DNA from: Anaerocolumna jejuensis DSM 15929
GTDB lineage: Bacteria; Bacillota; Clostridia; Lachnospirales; Lachnospiraceae
Assembly (NCBI RefSeq): GCF_900142215.1
Contig: NZ_FRAC01000006.1
Span: 583,854 to 647,853 of the forward strand
Direction of reading: 5' to 3'
Length of the DNA: 64,000 nt
The notes beneath the pieces were generated by a model. That model was not told the origin of the DNA, searched no databases, and saw only the letters and a list, made by a program, of their open reading frames with translations. Positions 9,277 through 17,131 of the stretch are shown here, piece after piece. The position numbers and the translations under genes were made by a program. Numbering within the stretch: position 1 is the first letter of the stretch; each line of letters starts with the position of its first letter.

Positions 9277-10857
9277 TTATCTGTTGCTTATAAGATAAGC
9301 ATCCGCCTGCTCTGACGGCAATGCCTCACTGTATAAGTAGCCTTGTGCCTTATTGCATCTTGCACTCTTTAAGAAGTCCTCCTGTTCACAGCTTTCGATA
9401 CCTTCTGCTGTTACTGTCAGGTTCATGCTCTGTACCAGTGCAATGGTGGACTCAATTATACTCTTATTAAAATCATCCGTAAACAAGGTATCCAAAAAGC
9501 TCTTATCCATCTTAATGTTACTGATGGGATATAATTTTAAATAATTCATGGAGGAATAGCCCGTTCCGAAATCATCCAGTGCAAAGGATATTCCCAGCTC
9601 ATTCAACGCTTCAATCACATGTCTGGCATGTTCGCTTTCCTGCAGAGCGGAGGACTCTGTTATTTCCAATTCTATGTTCGCAGGATTCACTCCTATACGC
9701 TCTATGATTTCCTTTACCTTCTGATAAAAGTCATTATCCTTTAGCTGCCTGACGGATGTATTAATGCTCATGGTAAGGTCCTTATAGCCTTTATCCTGCC
9801 ATCCTTTAAGCTGCTGCAGTGCTTCTTCCATAACCATCAGGCCAATAGGCACAATCAGACCGGTTTCCTCTGACAGCTTTATAAACTGGGAGGGTTTTAA
9901 AACGCCTTTTTCTGCATGCTCCCATCTAACTAAAGCCTCAAAGCCTGTAATCTTGCCAGTCTTTAAGTCAATCTGGGGCTGGTAGTAAACGACAAATTCC
10001 TTCTTCTCGATTGCACGCCTTAGCTCCGCCTGGTTTTGTATCTTCTCCATAATCCTGTCATTCATGTCGGTTTTGAAATAGGCAAAGGTATTTTTACCGG
10101 TCATCTTGGCAGAATACATGGCTGTATCCGCACTTTTCAGGAGCACCTGGGTAGTTTTCCCATCCTTTGGTGCCATGGCGATGCCGATACTGACCGTGAC
10201 AAAATATTCTTTTAAGGATAGCACAAAGGGATATTCAAACACTTTTAGAATCTTTTTTATCTTTGCTTCATATTCACCGATATCGGTAAAATTCTGTGTC
10301 AGAATGACAAATTCATCACTTCCCAGTCTAGAGAGGTAGTCATTCTCATCAATGGACTGTTTTAACCTGTGAGTAATATCAATCAGCAGTTCATCCCCGT
10401 ATGAGTGGCCGAGATTATCTGTAATCTGTTTGAAATCATCCACATCGATATACATAAGGGCCACTACTTCTTCGTTCCGAAGGGTCAGCATGACATTATC
10501 CACAAGCTCCGTTAACGCATAGCGGTTGGGAAGCTGGGTCAGTAGATCCGTATAGGCTGTCTTTTTAAGCTTTTCATTACTCTTTTTAAGTTCTTCATTC
10601 TTTAACTGATACTGATTTCTGGTATTTACAGCTTCTTCATAGGAGTTTTCCAACGTTTGATAGTCTTCTGCCAGCTCTTCCTTCTGTCCTGTTAAAGCTT
10701 TAAAAGCCCTACTCTTTCTATTATGGAGGATAAGCAATACGATTAGGAGAAGTATTCCTATGCCTGCCACAATAAAAAATATATTTCCCGTAAGATATGG
10801 TATAATATACTTCTTATCTCCCCCCTGTGACTCAAGATTAATCATAGCATTTAACAT
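9277..10857 (-). CDS. GGDEF-EAL cyclic di-GMP turnover protein
   Basis: A 526-residue protein. It has one membrane helix (about 22-45), a coiled coil (about 55-100), a GGDEF domain (about 103-262) and an EAL domain (about 275-520). The diguanylate cyclase signature is GSDEF (179-183), so the second glycine is replaced. The EAL half keeps FEALVRW (306-312), the DDFGTGYSS loop and TAEGIE, as in active phosphodiesterases. Net activity is more likely c-di-GMP hydrolysis, with the GGDEF part regulatory or weakly active (inference). The start is uncertain: a good AAAGGAG lies 25 bases upstream and only GGGG is near the ATG. It has its own promoter (10914-10942). Confidence 0.92.
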   Translation of the reverse strand: MLNAMINLESQGGDKKYIIPYLTGNIFFIVAGIGILLLIVLLILHNRKSRAFKALTGQKEELAEDYQTLENSYEEAVNTRNQYQLKNEELKKSNEKLKKTAYTDLLTQLPNRYALTELVDNVMLTLRNEEVVALMYIDVDDFKQITDNLGHSYGDELLIDITHRLKQSIDENDYLSRLGSDEFVILTQNFTDIGEYEAKIKKILKVFEYPFVLSLKEYFVTVSIGIAMAPKDGKTTQVLLKSADTAMYSAKMTGKNTFAYFKTDMNDRIMEKIQNQAELRRAIEKKEFVVYYQPQIDLKTGKITGFEALVRWEHAEKGVLKPSQFIKLSEETGLIVPIGLMVMEEALQQLKGWQDKGYKDLTMSINTSVRQLKDNDFYQKVKEIIERIGVNPANIELEITESSALQESEHARHVIEALNELGISFALDDFGTGYSSMNYLKLYPISNIKMDKSFLDTLFTDDFNKSIIESTIALVQSMNLTVTAEGIESCEQEDFLKSARCNKAQGYLYSEALPSEQADAYLISNR

Positions 10858-10913
10858 TATCGTACCCCAATTTTCTTGGACTCTCCTTTTATACAGAGCC
10901 TGTTTTACAACAT

Positions 10914-10942
10914 ATTATACCAATAAATCGTTGATTTAGCAA
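10914..10942 (-). promoter_or_regulatory. Promoter of the GGDEF-EAL gene
   Basis: Reading the minus strand, TTGCTA (10942-10937) and TATAAT (10919-10914) are 17 bp apart. The leader is about 50 nt long. Confidence 0.75.
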
Positions 10943-10961
10943 TCATTTTTTACTTATTGCA

Positions 10962-11019
10962 CAGTCCGGCCTGCCTTTGGGGTGTTTTTCCACCTGTCCT
11001 GCAGGCAATATCCGGACTG
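10962..11019 (-). terminator. Long hairpin after nfnB
   Basis: CAGTCCGG/CCGGACTG forms the outer stem, with GCCTGC/GGCAGG-type inner pairing, 29 bp past the nfnB stop codon and upstream of the next promoter. There is no clean T run, so it could also stabilise the mRNA 3' end. Confidence 0.55.
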
Positions 11020-11047
11020 GTATTTTCAGGTAATGCTTCTGCCTAAC

Positions 11048-12448
11048 TTACAGACTCTTCTCTGTCTTATTATTTAGATACTCATCAATTGCCTTGGCTG
11101 CCTTTTTACCCGCTCCCATGGCAAGGATAACCGTAGCGGCACCAATCACCGCATCTCCGCCTGCAAAGACTCCTTCTTTTGTAGTCTTTCCGGTTTCCTC
11201 ATCGGCAACGATACAATTATATTTATTGATATCAAGTCCCTCTGTTGTGGAGGATATAAGGGGATTAGGACTGGTTCCAAGTGACATGATTACTGTATCC
11301 ACCGGGAGTTCAAATTCCGAATCCTTCTTGGGCACCGGCCTTCTTCTTCCGGAGGCATCCGGCTCTAAAAGCTCCATTTCCTCGCATTTCATGCCTTTGA
11401 CCCATCCGTTTTCATCTACAAGGATTTCCGTGGGATTCGTCAGCAGCTTGAAGATAATACCTTCCTCTTTGGCATGATGAACTTCTTCCGTTCTGGCGGG
11501 AAGCTCCTCTTCACTTCTTCTGTAAACCACATAAACCTTTGCGCCAAGCCTTAACGCTGTCCTGGCAGCATCCATTGCCACATTTCCGCCTCCGACTACT
11601 GCCACCGTCTGTCCTGCTGCAATGGGAGTATCATAAGTGGCATCAAAGGCTTTCATCAGGTTGTTTCTTGTCAGATATTCATTGGCAGAGAATACTCCGT
11701 TTGCATTCTCTCCCGGAATACCCATAAATTTCGGAAGTCCTGCTCCTGAACCGATAAAAACAGCTTCATAGCCTTCCTCTTCCATCAGTTCATCGATTGT
11801 AACGGATTTTCCGATTACCACATTGGTTTCTATTTTAACACCAAGAGCCTTTACATTCTCAATTTCACTCTTAACCACGCTTTCCTTGGGAAGACGAAAC
11901 TCCGGTATACCATATACCAATACACCTCCGGGTTCATGAAGCGCTTCAAAAATTGTTACGTCATAGCCAAGCTTTGCCAGGTCTCCCGCACAGGTCAAGC
12001 CGGCAGGACCGGAACCGATTACCGCTACCTTTTTGCCTTTCTTTTCTGACGGCATATCAGGTTTAACTCCATTTTCTCTTGCCCAATCCGCTGCATAGCG
12101 CTCTAATTTTCCGATGGAAACAGGCTCTCCCTTTATCCCTCTGATACACCTTTCCTCACACTGGGATTCCTGGGGACATACTCTTCCGCAAACAGCAGGA
12201 AGGGCTGAATAGTTGCTGAGTACCTTATAGGCACTGCTGGGATCGCCTTTTTCTATCTCTCTTATAAAGCCCGGGATATCAATGTTAACGGGACATCCTT
12301 CGATACATCTTGCATTTTTGCACTTTAAGCATCTTTGTGCTTCAAGCTGTGCTTCTTCTGTATTATATCCTAAACAAACTTCTTCAAAGTTATGTGCTCT
12401 AACTTCCGGGTCCTGTTCTCTGACAGGTACTTTTTTTAATACATCCAT
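11048..12448 (-). CDS. nfnB: NfnB: NADPH-binding large subunit of electron-bifurcating transhydrogenase (GltA-like)
   Basis: A 466-residue flavoprotein. The N-terminal part (about 30-110) carries the 4Fe-4S ligands in CLKCKNARCIEGCP and CGRVCPQESQCEERC. Two Rossmann folds follow, AVIGSGPAGLTCAGDLA (FAD) and AVVGGGNVAMDAARTA (NADPH), and the C-terminal FAD motif GVFAGGDAV. On its own it resembles the small subunit of glutamate synthase (GltA). Because the NfnA-type gene lies 10 bp upstream in the same orientation and no glutamate synthase large subunit is present, NfnAB is the better call: reversible ferredoxin/NADH/NADP electron bifurcation in the cytoplasm of anaerobes. Ribosome site AGGAG is present. 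Confidence 0.9.
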   Translation of the reverse strand: MDVLKKVPVREQDPEVRAHNFEEVCLGYNTEEAQLEAQRCLKCKNARCIEGCPVNIDIPGFIREIEKGDPSSAYKVLSNYSALPAVCGRVCPQESQCEERCIRGIKGEPVSIGKLERYAADWARENGVKPDMPSEKKGKKVAVIGSGPAGLTCAGDLAKLGYDVTIFEALHEPGGVLVYGIPEFRLPKESVVKSEIENVKALGVKIETNVVIGKSVTIDELMEEEGYEAVFIGSGAGLPKFMGIPGENANGVFSANEYLTRNNLMKAFDATYDTPIAAGQTVAVVGGGNVAMDAARTALRLGAKVYVVYRRSEEELPARTEEVHHAKEEGIIFKLLTNPTEILVDENGWVKGMKCEEMELLEPDASGRRRPVPKKDSEFELPVDTVIMSLGTSPNPLISSTTEGLDINKYNCIVADEETGKTTKEGVFAGGDAVIGAATVILAMGAGKKAAKAIDEYLNNKTEKSL

Positions 12449-12458
12449 TTTTTAACTC

Positions 12459-13355
12459 CTATCTGTCCGCCGGGTCGCTGCAGCCGCAGCCGCCACCTTT
12501 GTGGGTCGCTCCTTCTTTTTCCTTCAAAACAGCTCTGCCTTCTGCTGTCTTATACATCTGCTGCCTTTTCATGGACTCGTCAAAATCCACCAGATGTCCG
12601 TCGAATTCCGGTCCATCCACGCAGGCAAACTTTACCTTGCCGCCAACTGTCAATCTGCAGGCTCCGCACATTCCGGTTCCATCCACCATAATGGGGTTCA
12701 TACTTACAATGGTAGGAATTCCAAGCTCTTTTGTAAGGATACAGACGAATTTCATCATAATCACAGGTCCGATGGCTATCACCTGGTCATAATGCTTTCC
12801 CTGGTTGTTTACAAGGTCCTTTATGCAGTCATTTACATTTCCCTTAAAGCCATAGGAACCGTCATCCGTTGCCACATAGACATTTTTTGCGACCTTTTTC
12901 ATTTCCTCTTCCAGAATAATAAGGTCCTTGTTCCTGGCTCCAATGACGCAATCCACATCATGCCCCTGTTCCTTCATCCATTTCACCTGGGGATACACCG
13001 GTGCGGTTCCCACGCCCCCTGCCACAAATAAAATGTTCTTCTTATGAAGCTCCTCAACGGGCTCATCAATTAGCTCTGATTTATTTCCCAAGGGTCCGGC
13101 AAAATCCTTAAATTCTTCACCTGCTTCAAAGGCTGCCATGCGTTTTGTGGATGAACCAAGTGCCTGAAATACAATGGTCACACTGCCCTTTTCCCTGTCA
13201 TAATCACAGATGGTAAGCGGAATGCGTTCTCCCTTCTCATCCATTTTAACTATGACAAATTGTCCCGGATAACACGATTTTGCAACCCTGTGTGCCTCAA
13301 TATCCATTAGATAAATATTGGGTGCGAGGGTTTCTTTTTTCAATATTTTATACAT
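12459..13355 (-). CDS. nfnA: NfnA: NAD/FAD small subunit of electron-bifurcating transhydrogenase
   Basis: A 298-residue ferredoxin-NADP reductase-like subunit, first gene of the nfnAB pair, with GGAGGAATAAATA before the ATG. The FAD-binding barrel includes YPGQFVIVKMDEKGERIPLT, and the NAD domain has FVAGGVGTAPVYP. The 2Fe-2S ligands lie in DGTGMCGACRLTVGGKVKFAC. The C terminus has an extra tail ending GGGCGCSDPADR, with three closely spaced Cys that are not part of the classical cluster motif; their role is unknown. It works with NfnB. Confidence 0.92.
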   Translation of the reverse strand: MYKILKKETLAPNIYLMDIEAHRVAKSCYPGQFVIVKMDEKGERIPLTICDYDREKGSVTIVFQALGSSTKRMAAFEAGEEFKDFAGPLGNKSELIDEPVEELHKKNILFVAGGVGTAPVYPQVKWMKEQGHDVDCVIGARNKDLIILEEEMKKVAKNVYVATDDGSYGFKGNVNDCIKDLVNNQGKHYDQVIAIGPVIMMKFVCILTKELGIPTIVSMNPIMVDGTGMCGACRLTVGGKVKFACVDGPEFDGHLVDFDESMKRQQMYKTAEGRAVLKEKEGATHKGGGCGCSDPADR

Positions 13356-13609
13356 TATTTATTCCTCCTGCCAGTTTCGGTACAGCAAATGTCTTTCTTA
13401 CTTTATTGTCCAAACATTTTGCATAATTATAAATTTTTTACGCAGTTGGTTCTTTCAATGGATAACATTATAAAATATCTCTTTCAAAAAATCCACCCTT
13501 TTATTTGACTGCACCTCATTTATTCCCCTTTCCATTTATAAATACTGGATGTTTTACACAAAATAAGATATAATGACCTTATGGAATACAATATTTTCGG
13601 AGGTATACT

Positions 13610-14305
13610 ATGTACACGATATTAGTTTGTGATGATGATAAAGAAATTGTAGACGCAATTCAGATATATTTAAGTGCGGAAGGCTATAATATTATTAAGG
13701 CTTATAACGGAAAAGAAGCTTTGGATGAAATTGAATCCACAGAAGTGCATCTTGTCCTTTTAGATATTATGATGCCGGAAATGGACGGTATCCGTGTAAC
13801 CATGAAATTAAGGGAGAATAACAGTACTCTTCCTATTATATTACTGACTGCCAAGTCAGAAGACAGCGACAAGGTCCTTGGACTGAATGTGGGAGCCGAT
13901 GATTATATAACGAAGCCTTTTAATCCGCTGGAGCTGATTGCAAGGGTAAAATCCGCTCTGAGAAGATATACCAAGCTTGGCAGCATTGTATCCGAGGAAC
14001 AGAATATCTATTCCTCCGGGGGACTCGTTGTAAATGATGACAGAAAAGAGGTTTATGTAGACGGTGAACTGATAAAGCTTACTCCCATTGAATATAACCT
14101 TTTAAAATTATTGGTCAAGAATAAAGGCCGGGTCTTTTCCATCAACGAAATCTATGAACTGATCTGGAACGAGCCTTCTTATGGTGCGGACAATATTGTC
14201 GCTGTCCATATCAGGCATATCAGAGAGAAGATTGAAATTAATCCGAAGGACCCCAAATACCTGAAGGTAGCCTGGGGGATTGGTTATAAGGTTGAGAAAT
14301 ATTAG
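13610..14305 (+). CDS. Response regulator, OmpR/PhoB family
   Basis: A 231-residue transcription factor with GGAGG before the ATG. The receiver domain has the acidic pocket CDDD, phosphoacceptor Asp52 (LLDIMMPEMDG), Thr/Ser switch in LLTAKS and Lys102 (ITKPFNP). The C-terminal winged helix (about 130-231) has the LTPIEYNLLKLL and DNIVAVHIRHIREK segments. It is closest in feel to VanR-like regulators. The histidine kinase gene follows 23 bp later. A possible promoter with TATAAT at 13569-13574 precedes it. Confidence 0.95.
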   Translation: MYTILVCDDDKEIVDAIQIYLSAEGYNIIKAYNGKEALDEIESTEVHLVLLDIMMPEMDGIRVTMKLRENNSTLPIILLTAKSEDSDKVLGLNVGADDYITKPFNPLELIARVKSALRRYTKLGSIVSEEQNIYSSGGLVVNDDRKEVYVDGELIKLTPIEYNLLKLLVKNKGRVFSINEIYELIWNEPSYGADNIVAVHIRHIREKIEINPKDPKYLKVAWGIGYKVEKY

Positions 14306-14328
14306 CTTTTTGGAAAGGCAGTGTTCTT

Positions 14329-16554
14329 ATGAATAGAATCAAAGGCTCAATGTATATAAAAATACTGATACATATAGCTCTCTTTCTGTCCGGTCTGACC
14401 CTGGCAATAGGGACTTATCATATTTTTAATTATCTTGATTCCTACACCACAAATACCAGAGATTTTAAGGAAACCTCTGAATTCCAAAGTAAATTTTTAA
14501 AATACGTTGAAAGAGTAGCCGTATACGTTGATTACAGAGAAAAGGGTTACTCCGGCAGTATCGGCTTCGACTCCTCTTCTTCTGATATTTCCTCCCTGTT
14601 TGAAAAAGAAGTGGATAACCCTAAGACCCATAGTAAAAATGCTGATGCCAGCAGTGAGAAGGAAAAGTTTGACTACTACAATGCCATCTTAAATCAGACC
14701 AACAGCAATTTTCTGTATTATGTAAAAAATATTAATACCGGCTCCGTTTACGCCTCTGCCGCTCTTGAAAACAAGGTTTCTAAGGCCAATGAGAAAAGCA
14801 AAAATAAAATGACTCTGAAAGAATATTTAGAGCATGTTAAGCTGACCAATAATGCCTATCTTATCATTAACACAGAGACTGAAAAATATGCCACCAATGT
14901 AAATCGCAACTACCAGTATATGAATGATGAAAATCTAAGCTGGGTAATTGACTATATTAAAGGAAACGTCATAAACGGAGTGGACAATACGGAAACCAAC
15001 AGGGGCGATTATATCATCTGCACCACAATTGTAAATAATTTTCCCAATACCGCTGATGAATTTGGAACCATGTACCACCATTTTAATGTGCTCTACCGTA
15101 ACTATTCCAATTCCCTGCACCCGGTTCCCTTATCCTTTGTCATGCTTCTTGTTTTTTTAATACTTACCGTATTTTTTACCGGACATTCGAAGGATTCCGA
15201 CCAGATTATTATCATGGGGTTTGACAGGCTGAAGACCGAATCCGGCCTTATCCTGATAGCCGGCGGCATTGCCCTGTTCTACACCATTGCTGTACGGCTG
15301 TGCAAATACCTGTATCAGGATTATAACTTTGATTACTCCATACTGCTTGGAATCGGATATTCTATCCTGTATCCATTCTGTATGTTTGGCTTCCTGAGTC
15401 TGGTCCGCAGAGTGAAAAAAAATGTCCTGATTTCAAATTCCTACCTTCATGCCTTTGGACTTAAGCTTAAGGACTTTATAAAGGGATTTTTTGCAGAAAG
15501 AAGCATTACCTTCCGCTTTGCCGGACTTCTCCTTCTTTTTTCTGTCATTGAAGCTGCCGGCTTTCTGATTTACCGGTATGCTTCTGTTCCCTACCGTATA
15601 CAGCTTTTCCTATTTATTATTATCCTGGGTTACCTGATTCTGTTCTATGTGATATTAAAACAGGTCATTGATTTTAAAATCATCAGCCATGAGACAAAAA
15701 AACTGGCGGATGGTAACCTAAACCATAAGATACCGGTTGAAAAAATGCATGAACCTTCTCTTTCGCTTGCCCTTGATATTAACAATATCAGTGAAGGCTT
15801 TTCTGCCGCAGTTGATGAAAAGGTCAAAAGTGAGCGATTAAAAACCGAGCTGATTGCCAATGTCTCCCACGACATTAAAACACCTCTGACCTCCATTATC
15901 AACTATGTGGATTTATTGAAAAAGGAAAACCTTAGTAATGAAACTGCTCAGGGTTATCTGGAGGTGCTGTCAGGAAAGACCTGGCGTCTTAAGACATTGA
16001 TAGAGGATCTTGTAGAAGCCTCAAAGGCATCCTCCGGTACCCTGGTACTGAACCTTGAGTGCTTGAACCTGGTGGAGCTTGTAAGGCAGTCCCTGGGTGA
16101 ATTCGAAGACAAGTTCAATATCCATAAGATTGAGCCTGTGCTTACGGTGTCCCAGGAGCCTCTTTATATTATGGCCGACGGCAGAAGTACCTACCGTATC
16201 ATTGAAAATATTTTCTCCAACGTCGTAAAGTACGCCTTGGGAGGCACCAGGACTTATATCAATATCTTTGCCGAGGATGATATGGCGGTGGTTTCCGTAA
16301 ATAATATTTCAGCCGCCAAGCTTAATATCAGTTCGGAAGAGCTGATGGAGCGTTTTGTAAGAGGTGACCTTTCCAGAAATACGGAGGGAAGCGGCTTGGG
16401 CCTGTCCATTGCCAAGAGTCTTGCCGCCATCCAGGAGGGAACCTTTGATATTGAATTAGACGGTGATCTGTTTAAGGCTATTTTAAAATTCAACAAGCTT
16501 AACAGCTATACCAATGAGACCAGAATAGCTAAGGAAAGTGACCTCTTACCTTAA
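14329..16554 (+). CDS. Membrane sensor histidine kinase
   Basis: A 741-residue kinase. An N-terminal helix (about 9-30) is followed by an extracytoplasmic region (about 32-262), then five or more membrane helices (about 266-284, 306-324, 336-358, 397-415 and 423-443). A short HAMP-like linker leads to a HisKA domain with His514 (NVSHDIKTPLTS). The ATP-binding domain has the N box in IIENIFSNVVKYA and the G box GSGLGLSIAK. The large multi-helix sensor is unlike standard two-helix kinases and could sense envelope or membrane signals (inference). Its stop codon lies in the same TTAA tetranucleotide as the stop of the convergent CYTH gene. Confidence 0.93.
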   Translation: MNRIKGSMYIKILIHIALFLSGLTLAIGTYHIFNYLDSYTTNTRDFKETSEFQSKFLKYVERVAVYVDYREKGYSGSIGFDSSSSDISSLFEKEVDNPKTHSKNADASSEKEKFDYYNAILNQTNSNFLYYVKNINTGSVYASAALENKVSKANEKSKNKMTLKEYLEHVKLTNNAYLIINTETEKYATNVNRNYQYMNDENLSWVIDYIKGNVINGVDNTETNRGDYIICTTIVNNFPNTADEFGTMYHHFNVLYRNYSNSLHPVPLSFVMLLVFLILTVFFTGHSKDSDQIIIMGFDRLKTESGLILIAGGIALFYTIAVRLCKYLYQDYNFDYSILLGIGYSILYPFCMFGFLSLVRRVKKNVLISNSYLHAFGLKLKDFIKGFFAERSITFRFAGLLLLFSVIEAAGFLIYRYASVPYRIQLFLFIIILGYLILFYVILKQVIDFKIISHETKKLADGNLNHKIPVEKMHEPSLSLALDINNISEGFSAAVDEKVKSERLKTELIANVSHDIKTPLTSIINYVDLLKKENLSNETAQGYLEVLSGKTWRLKTLIEDLVEASKASSGTLVLNLECLNLVELVRQSLGEFEDKFNIHKIEPVLTVSQEPLYIMADGRSTYRIIENIFSNVVKYALGGTRTYINIFAEDDMAVVSVNNISAAKLNISSEELMERFVRGDLSRNTEGSGLGLSIAKSLAAIQEGTFDIELDGDLFKAILKFNKLNSYTNETRIAKESDLLP

Positions 16555-16575
16555 GAGGCACTTTCCTTTTTCTTT
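16531..16575 (+). terminator. Terminator spanning two overlapping stop codons
   Basis: AAGGAAAGTG-CCTCTTA pairs with TAAGAGG-CACTTTCCTT with a four-base loop, followed by TTTTTCTTT on the plus strand. The hairpin comprises the last codons of the histidine kinase and the last codons of the CYTH gene. Confidence 0.9.
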
Positions 16576-17069
16576 AAATTCAGATTTAATTCCTCCAGAT
16601 TTACTGTCATGGCAAGCACGTTATTCTTATATCTGTCATCAAAGGTTACTTCTTCCGAAAACCAGTCCGGTAACTTAAAAGCTTTTGCTTCCTCCTCTGA
16701 CTTAAATTCTACCTCAGCAAATACCAGCCCCTTCAATTCTCCTTCAAAGATGTCCAATTCTGCCATCAGTCCGTCAGAAAGAGGAATCAGATAGCGGGTC
16801 TTTGTGATAAGGCGCATATCCACCTTTTCCCGTAAATGATAATATGCTTCCCTCGTCAAAGGAAACTCTGCCTCCTCACAGACTAATGCCACTGTGCTGG
16901 CAGCCATATTTTTTACTCTTGCTTTATAGGTCATATAGTAATCTTCATTACTTTTGCGTATCCGTATAACAGGATTTGTACAAAGATATCCCTGTTCAAT
17001 CTCTTTTTTCTTATAGGCTGAAAGATCTTCCGGCAGTTTACCAAGTAAAAATTTTCTTTCTGTTTCCAT
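16551..17069 (-). CDS. CYTH domain protein
   Basis: A 172-residue protein from the ATG at 17069, which begins with the hallmark METERKFLL. An upstream in-frame ATG lacks a better site. The CYTH tunnel fold is recognised from this ExExKF-type motif, the IRIRKSNEDYYMTYK strand, ITKTRYLIP, AELDIFEGELKGLVFAEVEF and the C-terminal DDRYKNNVLA. Family members hydrolyse triphosphates or polyphosphate, or make cAMP; bacterial stand-alone copies are usually tripolyphosphatases. The length is normal. Confidence 0.9.
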   Translation of the reverse strand: METERKFLLGKLPEDLSAYKKKEIEQGYLCTNPVIRIRKSNEDYYMTYKARVKNMAASTVALVCEEAEFPLTREAYYHLREKVDMRLITKTRYLIPLSDGLMAELDIFEGELKGLVFAEVEFKSEEEAKAFKLPDWFSEEVTFDDRYKNNVLAMTVNLEELNLNLKKKESAS

Positions 17070-17131
17070 TCTATGAATACCTCTTTTATCCATTAGTGTG
17101 TACTTTACCACATTATACTACTTTTAATCAA

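Noticed and set aside
10962..11019. Riboswitch for the GGDEF-EAL gene
   Set aside because: The hairpin lies upstream of the gene's own promoter, so it belongs to the 3' end of nfnB.
12501..13031. 176-codon plus-strand ORF
   Set aside because: Opposite nfnA; the sense frame has conserved cofactor motifs.
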